A stretch of DNA of 64,000 nucleotides from Amaurobius ferox (lineage: Eukaryota; Arthropoda; Arachnida; Araneae; Amaurobiidae). The notes beneath the pieces were generated by a model that did no database searches, was not told the origin of the DNA, and saw nothing but the letters and a program-made list of their open reading frames with translations. Location of the stretch: assembly GCA_951213105.1 (NCBI GenBank), contig OX578146.1, forward strand, positions 111,784,427 through 111,848,426, in the 5' to 3' direction. The translations under genes were made by a program, and so were the position numbers. Shown here one piece after another: positions 46,968 to 56,502 of the stretch. Positions within the stretch are counted from its first letter, which is position 1. Every line of letters starts with the position of its first letter.

Positions 46968-47670
46968 TCTCATACTATAATATACTATAGAGGAAGTATT
47001 TTTTTCACGAAGATTTTCGAATTTGTAATTTTGATGCCAATATATATTTTAAGACCTCATGAACACGTTTTGACTATTTTTGGAGTGATGTCCGTCGGTC
47101 TGTCTGTCTGATATCTGTGGTCGATTTCTTGCGTATGATAGCAGCCACAAATATAAATCGATTTTCAAGGAACTTTATATCCGGCTTCATTATCAAAAAG
47201 TCTAGAACTGGATACAATTCTTATTTAAATTCGAACGAAAATTTCGAAATTTATTCGAAATTTTATATTTTTTTAACATGGCAGTAAAAGAAAAAACTTG
47301 ACAAAATCATGCAAAAAAAAGGTTTATTTACGGCTCAATGATCACGGGATTTAATAGTTTTAATCGTTGCTGTAAAAAATAGTCGCTATACAGTTTATTT
47401 TGTTTGTGACGTCATTAGCCCCCTTGGGGGCAAGTAACCCCCCCCCGGTGATACATTGCCATGTATAGCATCAATCGAAAGATTTTTTCAAGCCCTTAAA
47501 GTGAAGGGTGACACTCTGCGGTTGTAATCATTTGAATCCACTATACCGATTTTTGATTTTTTTTTTTTTTTTTTTTTTTGTAAAATTTAAAAAAAAAAAA
47601 AAAAAAATTTTTTTGGCATGAGAAAATCGAAAATCGAGTTGAGCCACACACCAGCTAATTTTTTGTATAC
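46968..47670 (-). repeat. Family C repeat copy with a T/A homopolymer fold-back
   Basis: The left end has a weak hairpin (CTTCTCATACTATA...TATAGAGGAAG). It then follows the C order: TTTTGGAGTGATGTCCGTCG, GATAGCAGCCACAAAT, AACATGGCAGTAAAAG, a poly-C patch, GCATCAATCGAAAGATTTTT, and AAAGTGAAGGGTGACA with the TTAA empty site. At about 47551-47608 a T-run of about 25 is followed after a short spacer by an A-run of about 20. Confidence 0.7.
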
Positions 47671-47790
47671 GTCGTAGAAAGGGATTCAAGACGTAATGAA
47701 CAGGGGATGGTGAGACCGTGACCCCTAACTTTAATTATGAATACGATTATATAATAGCAACGCACAAATGTGTGCAGCTGCATTGAACAG

Positions 47791-47885
47791 CACCTTAACC
47801 GTTTGCTTACGGGTGGGACAGCGTCTATCCCAAACGAAAAACCTCTCAAGACAGGTATTTGACATACCCTATCCCAAACAGTTCG
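47791..47885. repeat. Possible solitary piggyBac-like end
   Basis: TTAACCGTTTGCTTACGGGT followed by GGGACAGCGTCTATCCC, an imperfect palindrome, recalls the TTAA-CCCTTT plus subterminal palindrome arrangement of the piggyBac element at 54.2 kb. No matching right end was found, so this is weak. Confidence 0.25.
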
Positions 47886-47934
47886 ATCCCCCTTTGCATT
47901 TTACTAAATTATTTTTACCCCCTAAAATATTTTA

Positions 47935-48035
47935 CTATTAAAATTTGAAAAAATAAATAATTAAAGCTACTTAAAAATGGATTCTGTTATGAGAAAATCG
48001 AATTGAGCAACATTCCAATTAATTTCTTTTTTAAT
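47935..48035 (-). repeat. Family C right-end fragment
   Basis: ATGGATTCTGTTATGAGAAA, TCGAATTGAGCAACATTCC and AATTAATTTC match the right ends of other C copies. Confidence 0.5.
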
Positions 48036-48516
48036 TTAGGGTAAGGTACAAAATTAAACGGGGTCACCCAATTATCCAAAATATTATTTTTGAGTGAAAC
48101 ACTACACATACAAAATATCGTAAAAAGTAGCGGCGAGGTTTAATTCCTAAAATATTAATCCTAACCATATACTTGCGATTACAAAGTGTTTAAAATCAGA
48201 TGAAGAATTTTATGAAAACAGTTTCAAAAACGTGATATTTATGGGGAAATACAATGTCTAACTTTTATTACGCATGCTTCTTTGAAAAAAGTTCAAAATT
48301 GCCCAATATTCTTCATATATTCATTCTACTGCAAAATTTGTGGAAATCTAATTAATAAAAAAGTTCACCAAAAGTAAACTTTTTTCTAATTTTTACTTCA
48401 AAATCTCCTATGGTACTATGACAGAATTTTGAACGTTTTTCTTTTTAACTCAATCCGTGATAACCTACGAACACAGAATTTGATATTTTTAACCTATTTT
48501 TTAATTCCTCTATCTA
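48036..48516. other. AT-rich DNA without a supported gene
   Basis: Nothing recognisable before the transposon boundary. Confidence 0.35.
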
Positions 48517-50467
48517 TTAAGGCCATATCACATTCAAGAACTTTTAGAACAACCTACTAATTCAGACAACTTTTCCACCAATTTTCTGGCAAAAAAGTTG
48601 GTGATAGGGTTGTCGGACAATTGAAGAAGTTAGGCTAAATGAAAAACTGCGAGTGAAAGCATTGTATTTTTATCACTTTTTTGGCGAGAAATATACAGTT
48701 GTGTATTTTGCAACATTGCGGTTAGGGTTACAGCAGAGTGTTTACAGCTTGGCAATTCGTCTGCTTTACATTACATGGATATTATAGATCGATTTTGCAT
48801 TGAAATCTATAAAATTTTAATTTAGCCTGATTTTTCGCCCAACTATGGGTTTCGGATTATTTTATAGCAGGTATTTAACCATATATATATATATAAAGGT
48901 ATTTATATAAACATATAACATATATACTAGTTGTAATTTTACTTACTCGTTGAATTGCTACAAATTAGTTTTTATTGATAGGTACTCGACATATTCTATA
49001 CAGCAAACACTACATCTATTGGAAACAAATAAGCAATTATCCAATATTTATGAAATACTTGAAGTTGAATGAGCTGCTAAATTTATATCAACCATTACGC
49101 TACAGATTAGTTTGCTTTCAATGATCATCATTCTTCATAGTTCACGTTCTGCAATTAACTACTATAAAATACATTTATTGTGTTCAAAATTTTTTTGATA
49201 CTTAACTTAAAATTATTTACATTTTAGAATCTTGGACATTTTTTTTAAACATTGTTTACAATTTAACAACCGATATTTAGACCTTGAAATTATTTTAATC
49301 ACAATGTCATGTATTGTCATGTACAAATTTATGATATGAAAATTTAAAAAGCGTAAATTTATATTTCTGATGAAATTCGAATTACGTTAATTTTCAAAGT
49401 TCAAAGTTTTTGTATCTAAAAAATTAGCACAGGAAGTAAAGTTTAAATGTTAAATGCTATCCTCAAAACTTTGAATGTTGAATACACAGGTTTAAAGCTA
49501 ATGAACAACTGTTCTTGATTATTAAACTCCTTTGTACCCATACATAAATTATGTTTCTTACATAATGACAGTGCTCATATTTTAGTTATTAACTTTATAA
49601 ATAAACAGTATTGCATGCATAACTTCAAGTAAATTGTAAACGTTTTAACATTACAATTTCGGAGATCACATACAAACAAAAATGTATACAGAATGTTATT
49701 CAAACACAAGAAAAATTTAGGAACAATACATGATAATTTCAAATCAAATTTTTACTATATAGGGCAATTTTTATAACGGGTTCAGAAATAAAATAGCATA
49801 TCTGATATAATAAAAAGATCGGCTGAAATATTGCAGTACACGTTTATTTCTCATCAATGCATTTAACATAATCCCAGAAGCGTTCAATATTGTGAATATA
49901 AATAGCATCAACATGTTATAAGTCAATTTATGATCATGCAACAGAATATAAACGAAAAATATACAAAACATACCTGTTTAAAAGTGTATTCCAATCGCTC
50001 ATCTTTAAAACTTTTAATAAATAAAATATTACATCGATATGCAAATCAAAATCGGCTTAATTCGTCATACCATGCTGGCAAACTTGTTGAATACGCTTCT
50101 TCCAGGAAAGAAATATAAATAATTCCATCTTAAATAGTATAAACTCATCTGAAAATATTGAACGATGGAGAAATTTCTACGTTCTTGTTTGGCCACGTTG
50201 CTCGTAGATTTCAGGCCATAAAGCAACTTTGCCAACCTGTTCACTACACTTGATATCTCCGCTGCTCATCGCTGATTGGCTGGTTGTTGAAAAATTGTCC
50301 CAAACGAACAACTTTTTCTGCTCGGTCCAGAAAAAGTTGTTCAGAGTTGTCCCAACTTTTTGCGCTTATCACACACACGTTTTCTCCCAACTCGGGGTAA
50401 AAATTGTTCAAAAAGTTGGTTGTCCGAAAAATTGTCTGAAAAGTTATTGAATGTGATACGGCCTTTA
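48517..50467. mobile_element. Non-autonomous DNA transposon with TTA target duplication (PIF/Harbinger-like)
   Basis: The element spans 48520-50464, flanked by TTA at 48517-48519 and 50465-50467. Terminal inverted repeats start AGGCCATATCACATTCAAGA on the left and AGGCCGTATCACATTCAATA (reversed) on the right, continuing AACTTTT. Inside both ends lie clusters of GTTGTCCGAA/GTTGTCGGACAA and AAGTTGGT motifs that may serve as transposase-binding repeats. A 3-bp TTA duplication with GGCC-type ends fits PIF/Harbinger, but no transposase frame is seen in the AT-rich interior (48900-50150). A 62-codon frame at 49930-50118 is unrecognised. Confidence 0.75.
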
Positions 50468-50568
50468 GTGTTAACTAAAAACATTTTTACGCTGGTATAT
50501 ATTTCCATGAACGGAAATAAATTGGAACTGTATTCTACGTAGCATGCTCAAAAATTGATTTTGAAGAG

Positions 50569-50610
50569 TTGCAACAGAATATATATATATATATATATAT
50601 TCTGTTGCAA
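50569..50610. repeat. Perfect 42-bp palindrome centred on (TA)n
   Basis: TTGCAACAGAA, then 20 bp of alternating TA, then TTCTGTTGCAA. Fully self-complementary, so able to extrude a cruciform. It is followed by another (TA)n run to about 50632. Confidence 0.92.
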
Positions 50611-50611
50611 T

Positions 50612-50940
50612 ATATATATATATATATATTATATAAATAATTGAATAAAGAGGATGAGTGTGTTTACGGGGTTGCAGAAGGTCAAGGGGGATTGCGATCC
50701 CTTTTCCTGGTTTAAGCATACTTTTAATCCTAGGAAACACTCCCAGAAACCACTGCACGCCCGAAACAACAATCAACAGTACGCAAGGGGAAAATTACAG
50801 AATCTCGAAAGGTGAAAGCAAAATTACAATGAAGTCAAGAATAAAAAGAAGAAATTCAAACCAACCATATGTGAAGGGCAAAAGAGCGAGTACGAGTAGA
50901 AAATACGATCTGTGTGGGTTGCGAAGTCAAATATAGAGAT
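50612..50940 (-). mobile_element. (TA)n-tailed retroelement 3' fragment, copy 1
   Basis: On the minus strand it has TTTCTGGGAGTGTTTCC, GCTTAAACCAGGAAAAGGGA and TCGCAATCCCCCTTGACC, then ends in (TA)n at 50612-50632. The same order occurs in copies 2 and 3, each ending in (TA)n. Most diverged of the three. Confidence 0.55.
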
Positions 50941-51259
50941 AGCCAATTGCTTACAAATGCAGTAACACGGAATTGTGGTTACAGGTTATCTAAAGTGTGA
51001 GTGGAGTTGTATTTTAACAATTCTTCAAAATTAGCATAATTTTCTTCACTGTATTTTTTACAATGCGCATCATAATAGTGTTTGATGAATCGTGCAGGAT
51101 AAGATTGTTTTATAGTCCTATTTACTAATTTTTGTAAGCATTTATTAATCTGTTGCTATATTCAATTCTTTATATAATACATATATATATATCACACACA
51201 AGGCTTGGATAGAGCAGCAATTGCGCCTTACTATTTCTTGGATCTTTGTTTTACATTCG

Positions 51260-51295
51260 TGATTGTATATATATATATATATATACAATCGTAGT
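51260..51295. repeat. Palindrome centred on (TA)n
   Basis: CGTGATTG, alternating TA, CAATCGTAG: arms GATTG/CAATC around about 20 bp of TA. Same type as the palindrome near 50.6 kb. Confidence 0.8.
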
Positions 51296-51622
51296 TTTTG
51301 AATTTTGTAGAGACGGGTTATAGGGTAGTTTCTTTTGTTAAAGCATAGAGAAATTGAACTGGTTTTTCGTGTATCTTTCAATTTGAATATTTGTATTTTT
51401 GCTGTGGGTTTTTGCTGTTCGGTATTGATGGTATTAAAGCCATTCCATGTATAAGTATCGGCTTCCGGGAGTGTCGCCATGGCATAAAGCATTTGGTCAA
51501 CCGGAGAGTGGGGGTCACAACTCCTCCCGGCCACTTGTGATACTTTTCGTCTTTCGCATTCTTCTATTGCTTTTCAGTTTTTAGGTATTCCTTTTGGTAA
51601 ATATATATATATATATATAATA
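51296..51622 (+). mobile_element. (TA)n-tailed retroelement 3' fragment, copy 2
   Basis: Plus strand: CGGCTTCCGGGAGTGTCGCC, AAAGCATTTGGTCAACCGG, AGAGTGGGGGTCACAACTCC, then (TA)n at 51601-51620. Matches copy 3 closely in the G/C-rich core. The minus-strand 129-codon frame 51145-51534 is a by-product. Confidence 0.6.
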
Positions 51623-51718
51623 AAAGTTTAAAAATCCAATGAAAGAATAGAGAGAATTTTCAACTCAAAAAACCAAAATATTAATTATTGAATTAATTAT
51701 TTTTTTATTATTTCTTTC

Positions 51719-51720
<2 letters not shown>

Positions 51721-51752
<32 letters not shown>

Positions 51753-52657
51753 TACCAGAAAAGTAGACAAGTAAATGGAAGCAATATACCAAAGTATGGC
51801 TGGGGGGGTTGTGACCCCCACTCCCCGGTTAAGCAAGCTTTTCGTCTAGACAAGACACCCGGTAGCCGATATATTGCACAAGAAATGAATACCGAAGTAT
51901 CAAAATTTAAAAAGATGTAAAAAGAGGTACCAGAACATGAAAACGTGGAACAACCCACAAGACATGTAATCCAAAATCTGCATTAAAGTGTCTTAATTCC
52001 ACAATTTAAAAGGCAATAAGAATTAAAAAGCATAGATTATAAACACATAATCAGATACTGTACTATGACCTCAATACTTCATTCAGCAAGACGAATACGT
52101 ACCAATCTATCCACACGTCTATATTTATCATATAGGAAAGTATACACGGCATTAACCTGTGTAAGGAAGGCACTGACACCCAGTCGTGATCAACTCTTTA
52201 CCGGTTCTGTATCTAAATATATACGGTAATTTTCAGTTACGGTTAAACCATAAAATCCGCATATGATGTTGCTCAGAAAACGCTTCGGAAATCCTTGTGT
52301 AATTGAACCATGGAGGAAGCCAATATCGCTGTTATAACGATCATTAATGTTACTGTTTATTCTTTTGCTTCGTATAAGTTGGCTCAATATTATGTTTCTG
52401 TACACATTCCGATGTAAACATGAATTCCAAGAAACAATGTAATTTATTTCAAATTTAAAATCTCTACGTTTATCGTAGAGTCGAAATCCAGTGGAACCAT
52501 CAGGTAGTTTGTATAGAGACAAATCTAGAATATTAAGACTTTTATCTTGGTTGTACGGAGTTTCTGTTAACGTTAAACATTTTGGATAAAATCCAAAATC
52601 CAATGAAAAATGTGCGTCATTGCAAGCAAAAAGGATGTTGTTGTTGTTGAGACCCAA
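51721..52657 (-). mobile_element. (TA)n-tailed retroelement 3' end, copy 3, joined to a reverse-transcriptase fragment
   Basis: Read on the minus strand: the reverse-transcriptase C-terminal frame (52190-52630), about 230 bp of AT-rich sequence, CGGCTACCGGGTGTCTTG, GCTTAACCGGGGAGTGGGG, GTCACAACCCCCCCAGCC, and a (TA)n tail at 51723-51750. This order makes the G/C-rich core plus (TA)n the likely 3' untranslated end of the reverse-transcriptase element; joining the two parts is inference from adjacency. Confidence 0.55.
52190..52630 (-). pseudogene. Reverse-transcriptase C-terminal fragment
   Basis: The frame ends at 52190 and has about 146 codons of non-SINE sequence. Visible motifs: LNILDLSLYK, then FRLYDKRRDFKFEIN, ILSQLIRSKR, HGSITQGFPKRFL and CGFYGL. 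A YDKR-DF-FEI segment followed by SQLIR and a basic QGF/FYG region is how I recognise the end of the reverse-transcriptase domain in retroelements with long multi-domain proteins; I cannot fix the lineage. The catalytic YxDD part is absent. The first residues of the frame come from a SINE inserted at 52639-52839, and reading continues in frame for a few dozen codons beyond it (52855 onward). Confidence 0.55.
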
Positions 52658-52854
52658 ACCGTCCGACCTACCAGAAAGGTGTAAGGTAACCGTCTGGACC
52701 GCCAGAAAGTGCCACCCAGTTTAAACCGGAACCCAGTGGGGGAGGCATCCACAGGGACCGTACCCTCCTTCCCCTACCACTAACCTCTCGGAAGGACTTA
52801 CGGACCCACATGTTTAACGTGATCGTACTCCGCATACGTAAGCAAAAAGGATGT
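52624..52854 (-). mobile_element. 5'-truncated SINE with a perfect 15-bp target duplication
   Basis: AAGCAAAAAGGATGT occurs at 52624-52638 and 52840-52854. Between them, on the minus strand, the copy starts near GCGGAGTACGATCACG, lacks the whole tRNA-like head with both promoter boxes, keeps the body, and ends in GGTCTCAACAACAACAAC. It interrupts the reverse-transcriptase fragment. A perfect duplication indicates a rather recent insertion. Confidence 0.92.
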
Positions 52855-53336
52855 GTAATTTCTGGTATTTTATAACTTTCACACCTATATTACATATTTA
52901 TTTATAAATATATATATACATATACATATATTAGAAAGATATAATAACCAATTCAAGTAATTACGAAATATTGAAATCAACGAAGCAGTTAAACCACGAC
53001 CACAATGCCGAAGAAAGAAATATACAGCAGTGGCTTAATTTTGAAAATTAATTAGACTAGTAGTCTAGACTGTTCCGGTCTGTGCATCTAACTCTAATTA
53101 CTAATTAACCCAAACACATGCTTGTTTCAGAATTGGTAATAGTGAGCTACTATAAATGCCAATGCACAGACTATATATATATATATAGTCTGATAGGATG
53201 CAGATTTCTGGATGAGCCTTTGCAGCCTGTTTAACACCGCTGATTAAGCGAAGTCATACTTTATATAAAATATTGTTTTAACATATTATTGGTATATGGG
53301 AATAACTCAAATTTTTTTACTTTCAAATTAGTCAAT

Positions 53337-53402
<66 letters not shown>

Positions 53403-53698
53403 AATGACACGTGACTGTCTCACAAGTACCGCCATCTGAAATTCTTCCTTTGATTCACTCCAGGGAAGACAGGAATGAAAAGCAAAACAAATGAATGGCT
53501 GTGCTCCAATCCAATTCTCTCTCATCGTTATTCTCGCAGTGAGTTTCGCCAGGGGAAATTCATTGACCATGGGATCTTCAATTTGTCTCTCTTAATGATT
53601 CTGCAGTTGCAGCACAGCGGGCTCCATTATATTCGTTTGAAAGTAAAAAAGAAGTTTGACAAACTACAGGGAAATATTACTCCCTATTATAGTAGCAC
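52855..53698. other. AT-rich DNA with (TA)n tracts
   Basis: Includes the palindrome CAGACTA-(TA)n-TAGTCTG at about 53167-53192 and a long (TA)n run at 53340-53399. No supported gene. Confidence 0.45.
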
Positions 53699-53783
53699 AT
53701 GTAGTACAGTACTGTCCAATTTATCTCGAGCGGACGTCTACATATAGTACAGTACAGTTCAAAATATCTCGAGAGCACGTCAT
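53699..53783. repeat. Tandem duplication of about 45-50 bp
   Basis: TAGTACAGTACTGTCCAATT plus TATCTCGAGCGGACGTC recurs as TAGTACAGTACAGTTCAAAA plus TATCTCGAGAGCACGTC. Confidence 0.8.
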
Positions 53784-53987
53784 TCCCACCTATTCATGTT
53801 TTATATCTTTAACATTCCTTTGTATCGCAATCAGTAACAGAGCATATATCCTTTTACTCGTATAAAGCTTTTTGTTTGCAAATTGTTCTTTTAAAGTATT
53901 CTTTAATTCTTTAAAAATTATATAAGTTGGCAGAAGGTCAGTCAAGAAGCCTGGAAGGAATCGTCTGATCAACATTCTTAATTATCT

Positions 53988-54075
53988 TTGAGATGAGATT
54001 GAGGATGAGATTAAGAATGAGATTGAGGATGAGATTAAGAATGAGATTGAGGATGACATTGAGAATGAATGGAGA
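53988..54075. repeat. 12-bp minisatellite (GATGAGATTGAG/GAATGAGATTAA)
   Basis: About seven units alternating GAGGATGAGATT and AAGAATGAGATT, giving a 24-bp higher-order period. Confidence 0.9.
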
Positions 54076-54458
54076 TGAGATTTGAAGAATTGAATTGAGA
54101 CTTTTAAAGCTAGTAATGGTCATACAACATCCATGGCATCCATGCTACACACGTCTGTAGCAGATAATTCGCAATTTAACCCTTTAAGCGTTGTTGACGA
54201 GTTGAACTCGTCATGCATTGCACTACCACTAAGCGGGTTTGACGTGATAGACTCGTCATGCACTTCTAAAGCAGAGACTCCTGCGTGTTTGACGGAAATA
54301 ACACGTCATATGATTTTTTTTATGAGATATTAACTGTGTTTACAAACCTTTACACTTGATGGCAGTAGTAGTCCTACAAACTAAATTTTATCAGAGACAG
54401 TATTTCATAAACGGGTGTAAAATAAAAACAGTTTTGTTGGGATTTCACATTCAAAGCA

Positions 54459-54515
54459 ATGGCAGTTTCAAATGCTTTCAATCTAATTTCAGCAAAGCGT
54501 AAGTTATCTCACATC

Positions 54516-54563
<48 letters not shown>

Positions 54564-54677
54564 ACTAGGCGATGTTATACATCCAATAAAACTGGCAAGA
54601 CGCTTAGGAAAGAAACCAGGACATGGTGTCGAGACTGTGAAGTTGCTCTTTGTTATATTCCATGCTTTAAAATTTAG
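54459..54677 (+). pseudogene. piggyBac transposase C-terminal cysteine-rich domain, remnant
   Basis: 72 codons. After a 13-14 residue Lys run coded by a pure A-tract come PTRRCYTSNKTGKTLRKETR and TWCRDCEVALCYIPCFKI, then stop. piggyBac transposases end in a basic segment and a cross-brace zinc-binding domain of the RCxxC...RKxT...CxxC...LCxxPCFxxxH type. Here the second Cys is Ser (RCYTS) and the final His is lost to the stop, so zinc binding should fail. The catalytic DDD core is missing. The frame start is arbitrary. Confidence 0.88.
54518..54557. repeat. A40 homopolymer
   Basis: An unbroken run of 40 A within the piggyBac remnant, at the position of the basic (Lys-rich) segment before the cysteine-rich domain. 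Its exact length is likely unstable or a sequencing artefact. Confidence 0.9.
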
Positions 54678-54882
54678 ACACCAAGAGTTACTATTAGAAA
54701 TTGGAATTGTATGGTTTTTATTTACTTGTCTGTTACTATACATGTTTATTTGCTTATCTATTATTGTACAGTAAATAATTTCAACAAAACACCTTCTCAT
54801 TCAATGCGCAATCAATGGGAGAAAAAAAACTCCCCACTGTAGCGCGCGCGAAGAGAAATAAATGACACGCTTAAAGGGTTAA

Positions 54883-55619
54883 GACGACTATAAAATGCAG
54901 ACTACATATTTTCAGAGGACTATAAATGTCATTATAAGATCATAAAATGATTCTTTATAGCGAACATTTGATATATTTACATATAGTTACATATATTTTT
55001 GCACCTTTCTAATGGGCAATGTTGCAGAAAAGCTGTTAAAAAATATGATATTGATGACGAAACCAATAGATAAAAATCAATTCCCAGGTACAAATATGAA
55101 ATAAATTAATGAAACTCATAGCGCTATACGAAATATTGAGAAGCAAGGATAAAAGAGCGAAAATATCGAGACTTATTTTCAATAAAAGGATTATGATAAA
55201 AGAAAAAAAAAAGAACTTTCTAAAATTTTAAATTATATTCTAATAATCTATAGTCCAATACATAAATTTAAATTTTATACAAAAATCAACTTTGCGGTTT
55301 ACATATCTGCGACGGAAATCAAAGAGATACATGCATAAATACACAGATAGATAGTCTGACAAATTTTTTTTAGCTCATGCTAACAAAAATGACGAATTTC
55401 TGGTTTACTTCTCCCTAATAAGTATGATTTATTTTTTGAAACTTATATCTACAAAACCGCAATTAAGCCTTACAGATTTGATGTTAAACATTTTATGCTA
55501 AAGATTTGATGCTGCATTTAAAATAGCATTAAAAATGTGTGTGTATGTGTACTTTAGTGTGAAAGAAAAAATATATTTGCTTCTTGTAAAATGCCATGTG
55601 TTGTTCTTCATTCACAATG
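54883..55619. other. AT-rich DNA without a supported gene
   Basis: Nothing recognised before the Tc1 relic. Confidence 0.35.
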
Positions 55620-55962
55620 TACTTTCAGTGAAATCGAAACTGCAATGCAAATAAGAGGAAGTGCAAGTTATTGGCTGGGTAGTAAATAAGGCACGATATT
55701 CTAAATCAAGAGTTTCTAGATTCTTAAGGTAGGAGCGAAAGTGAAAAGTCAAAGAGATTTTGTTGATGTGTGAAGCTTCAACTTATAACATTTTAAGCAA
55801 CAAGATTGAGTATCCGTCCAAAAACTGATCAGGAAGACCAAAATCGATTTGCATTCTTATACAAAATAGCGTATCAAGAAACTGGCAGTTTCTTATGGCT
55901 TTTCAGTTCGCCAAATTAACCAAGAATTAAATAAGTCTGTACAGCAGAATCAATAATAAACT
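55620..55962 (+). pseudogene. Tc1-like transposase relic, N-terminal part
   Basis: Frameshifted helix-turn-helix/linker region: KSRVSRFLR near 55705-55735, SGRPKS near 55835, then in another frame KLAVSYGFSVRQINQELNKS (about 55877-55938). The GRP linker between two helix-turn-helix motifs and the RQxxxELNxS segment are typical of Tc1 transposases. The C-terminal part resumes after 57197 in the same orientation, so this is one gene split by later insertions. Many lesions; long dead. Confidence 0.5.
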
Positions 55963-55983
55963 AGTTCACAACGTAAAATACAA

Positions 55984-56100
55984 GCCAACGGCCCTACCGT
56001 ACTGAAAACACCGGATCTCGTTAGATCACCGAAGTCAGGCAGCATCGGGTGCGGTTAGTACTTGGGTGGGTGACCACCTGGGAACACCGCGTGCTGTTGG
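55984..56100 (+). ncRNA. 5S rRNA-like head of the first SINE unit
   Basis: 117 nt running from GCCAACGGCCCTACCGTACT to GCGTGCTGTTGG, the length of a eukaryotic 5S rRNA, and the ends can pair (GCCAACGG/CTGTTGG). Internal promoter parts are present: box A (GAAGTCAGGCAGCATCGGG), then GGTTAGTACTTGGGTGGGTG and ACCACCTGGGAA (box C). It is not followed by a T-run terminator but reads straight into SINE sequence, so it is a SINE promoter head rather than an rRNA gene. Confidence 0.9.
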
Positions 56101-56384
56101 AACATTTCGGACGCGGTAGCTCAGTGGTTTGCGCGCTGGATTTGCACGCTGCCACAACTGCCGCCGTGTTCATACTGAGTACGATCACGTTAAACATGTG
56201 GGTCCGTAAGTCCTTCCGAGAGGTTGGTGGTAGGGGAAGGAGGGTACGGTCCCTGTGGATGTCTCCCCCACTGGGTTTCGGTCTAAATTGGGTGGCACTT
56301 CCCGGCCGTCCAAACGGTTACCTTACACCTTTCTGGTAGGTCGGATGGTCTGGGTCTTAACAACAACAACAACGTAAAATGCAA

Positions 56385-56502
56385 GCCAACGGCCCTACCG
56401 TGCTGAAAACACCGGTTCTCGTTAGATCACTGAAGTCAAGCAGCATCGGGCACAGTTAGTACTTGGGTGGGTGACCACCTGGGAACACCGCGTGCTGTTG
56501 GC
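56385..56502 (+). ncRNA. 5S rRNA-like head of the second SINE unit
   Basis: 118 nt, over 90 percent identical to the first head. Box A reads GAAGTCAAGCAGCATCGGG, closer to the usual 5S sequence. The following bases (CACAGTTAGTACTTGGG) differ from the first copy (TGCGGTTAGTACTTGGG). Continues without a terminator into the tRNA-derived segment. Confidence 0.9.

Larger units (their letters stand above)
54176..54882 (+). mobile_element. Internally deleted piggyBac-type element in a TTAA site
   Basis: TTAA at 54176-54179 and 54879-54882 bound a 699-bp element whose ends are CCCTTTAAGCGT and its complement (12 bp perfect). Just inside the left end is GACGAGTTGAACTCGTC, a palindrome; GACTCGTCATGCAC and ATAACACGTCAT repeat parts of it. 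The interior keeps only the C-terminal end of the transposase. GC-rich CGCGCGCG lies near the right end. Confidence 0.92.

Noticed and set aside
50158..50277. A possible MADF-type frame on the minus strand inside the TTA-flanked transposon (LWPEIYEQRG)
   Set aside because: Too short and interrupted by a stop; resemblance too weak to support.
55984..56502. Two genuine 5S rRNA genes
   Set aside because: Each 5S-like segment runs directly into SINE sequence without a T-run terminator, and the composite is flanked by target duplications, so these are SINE heads.
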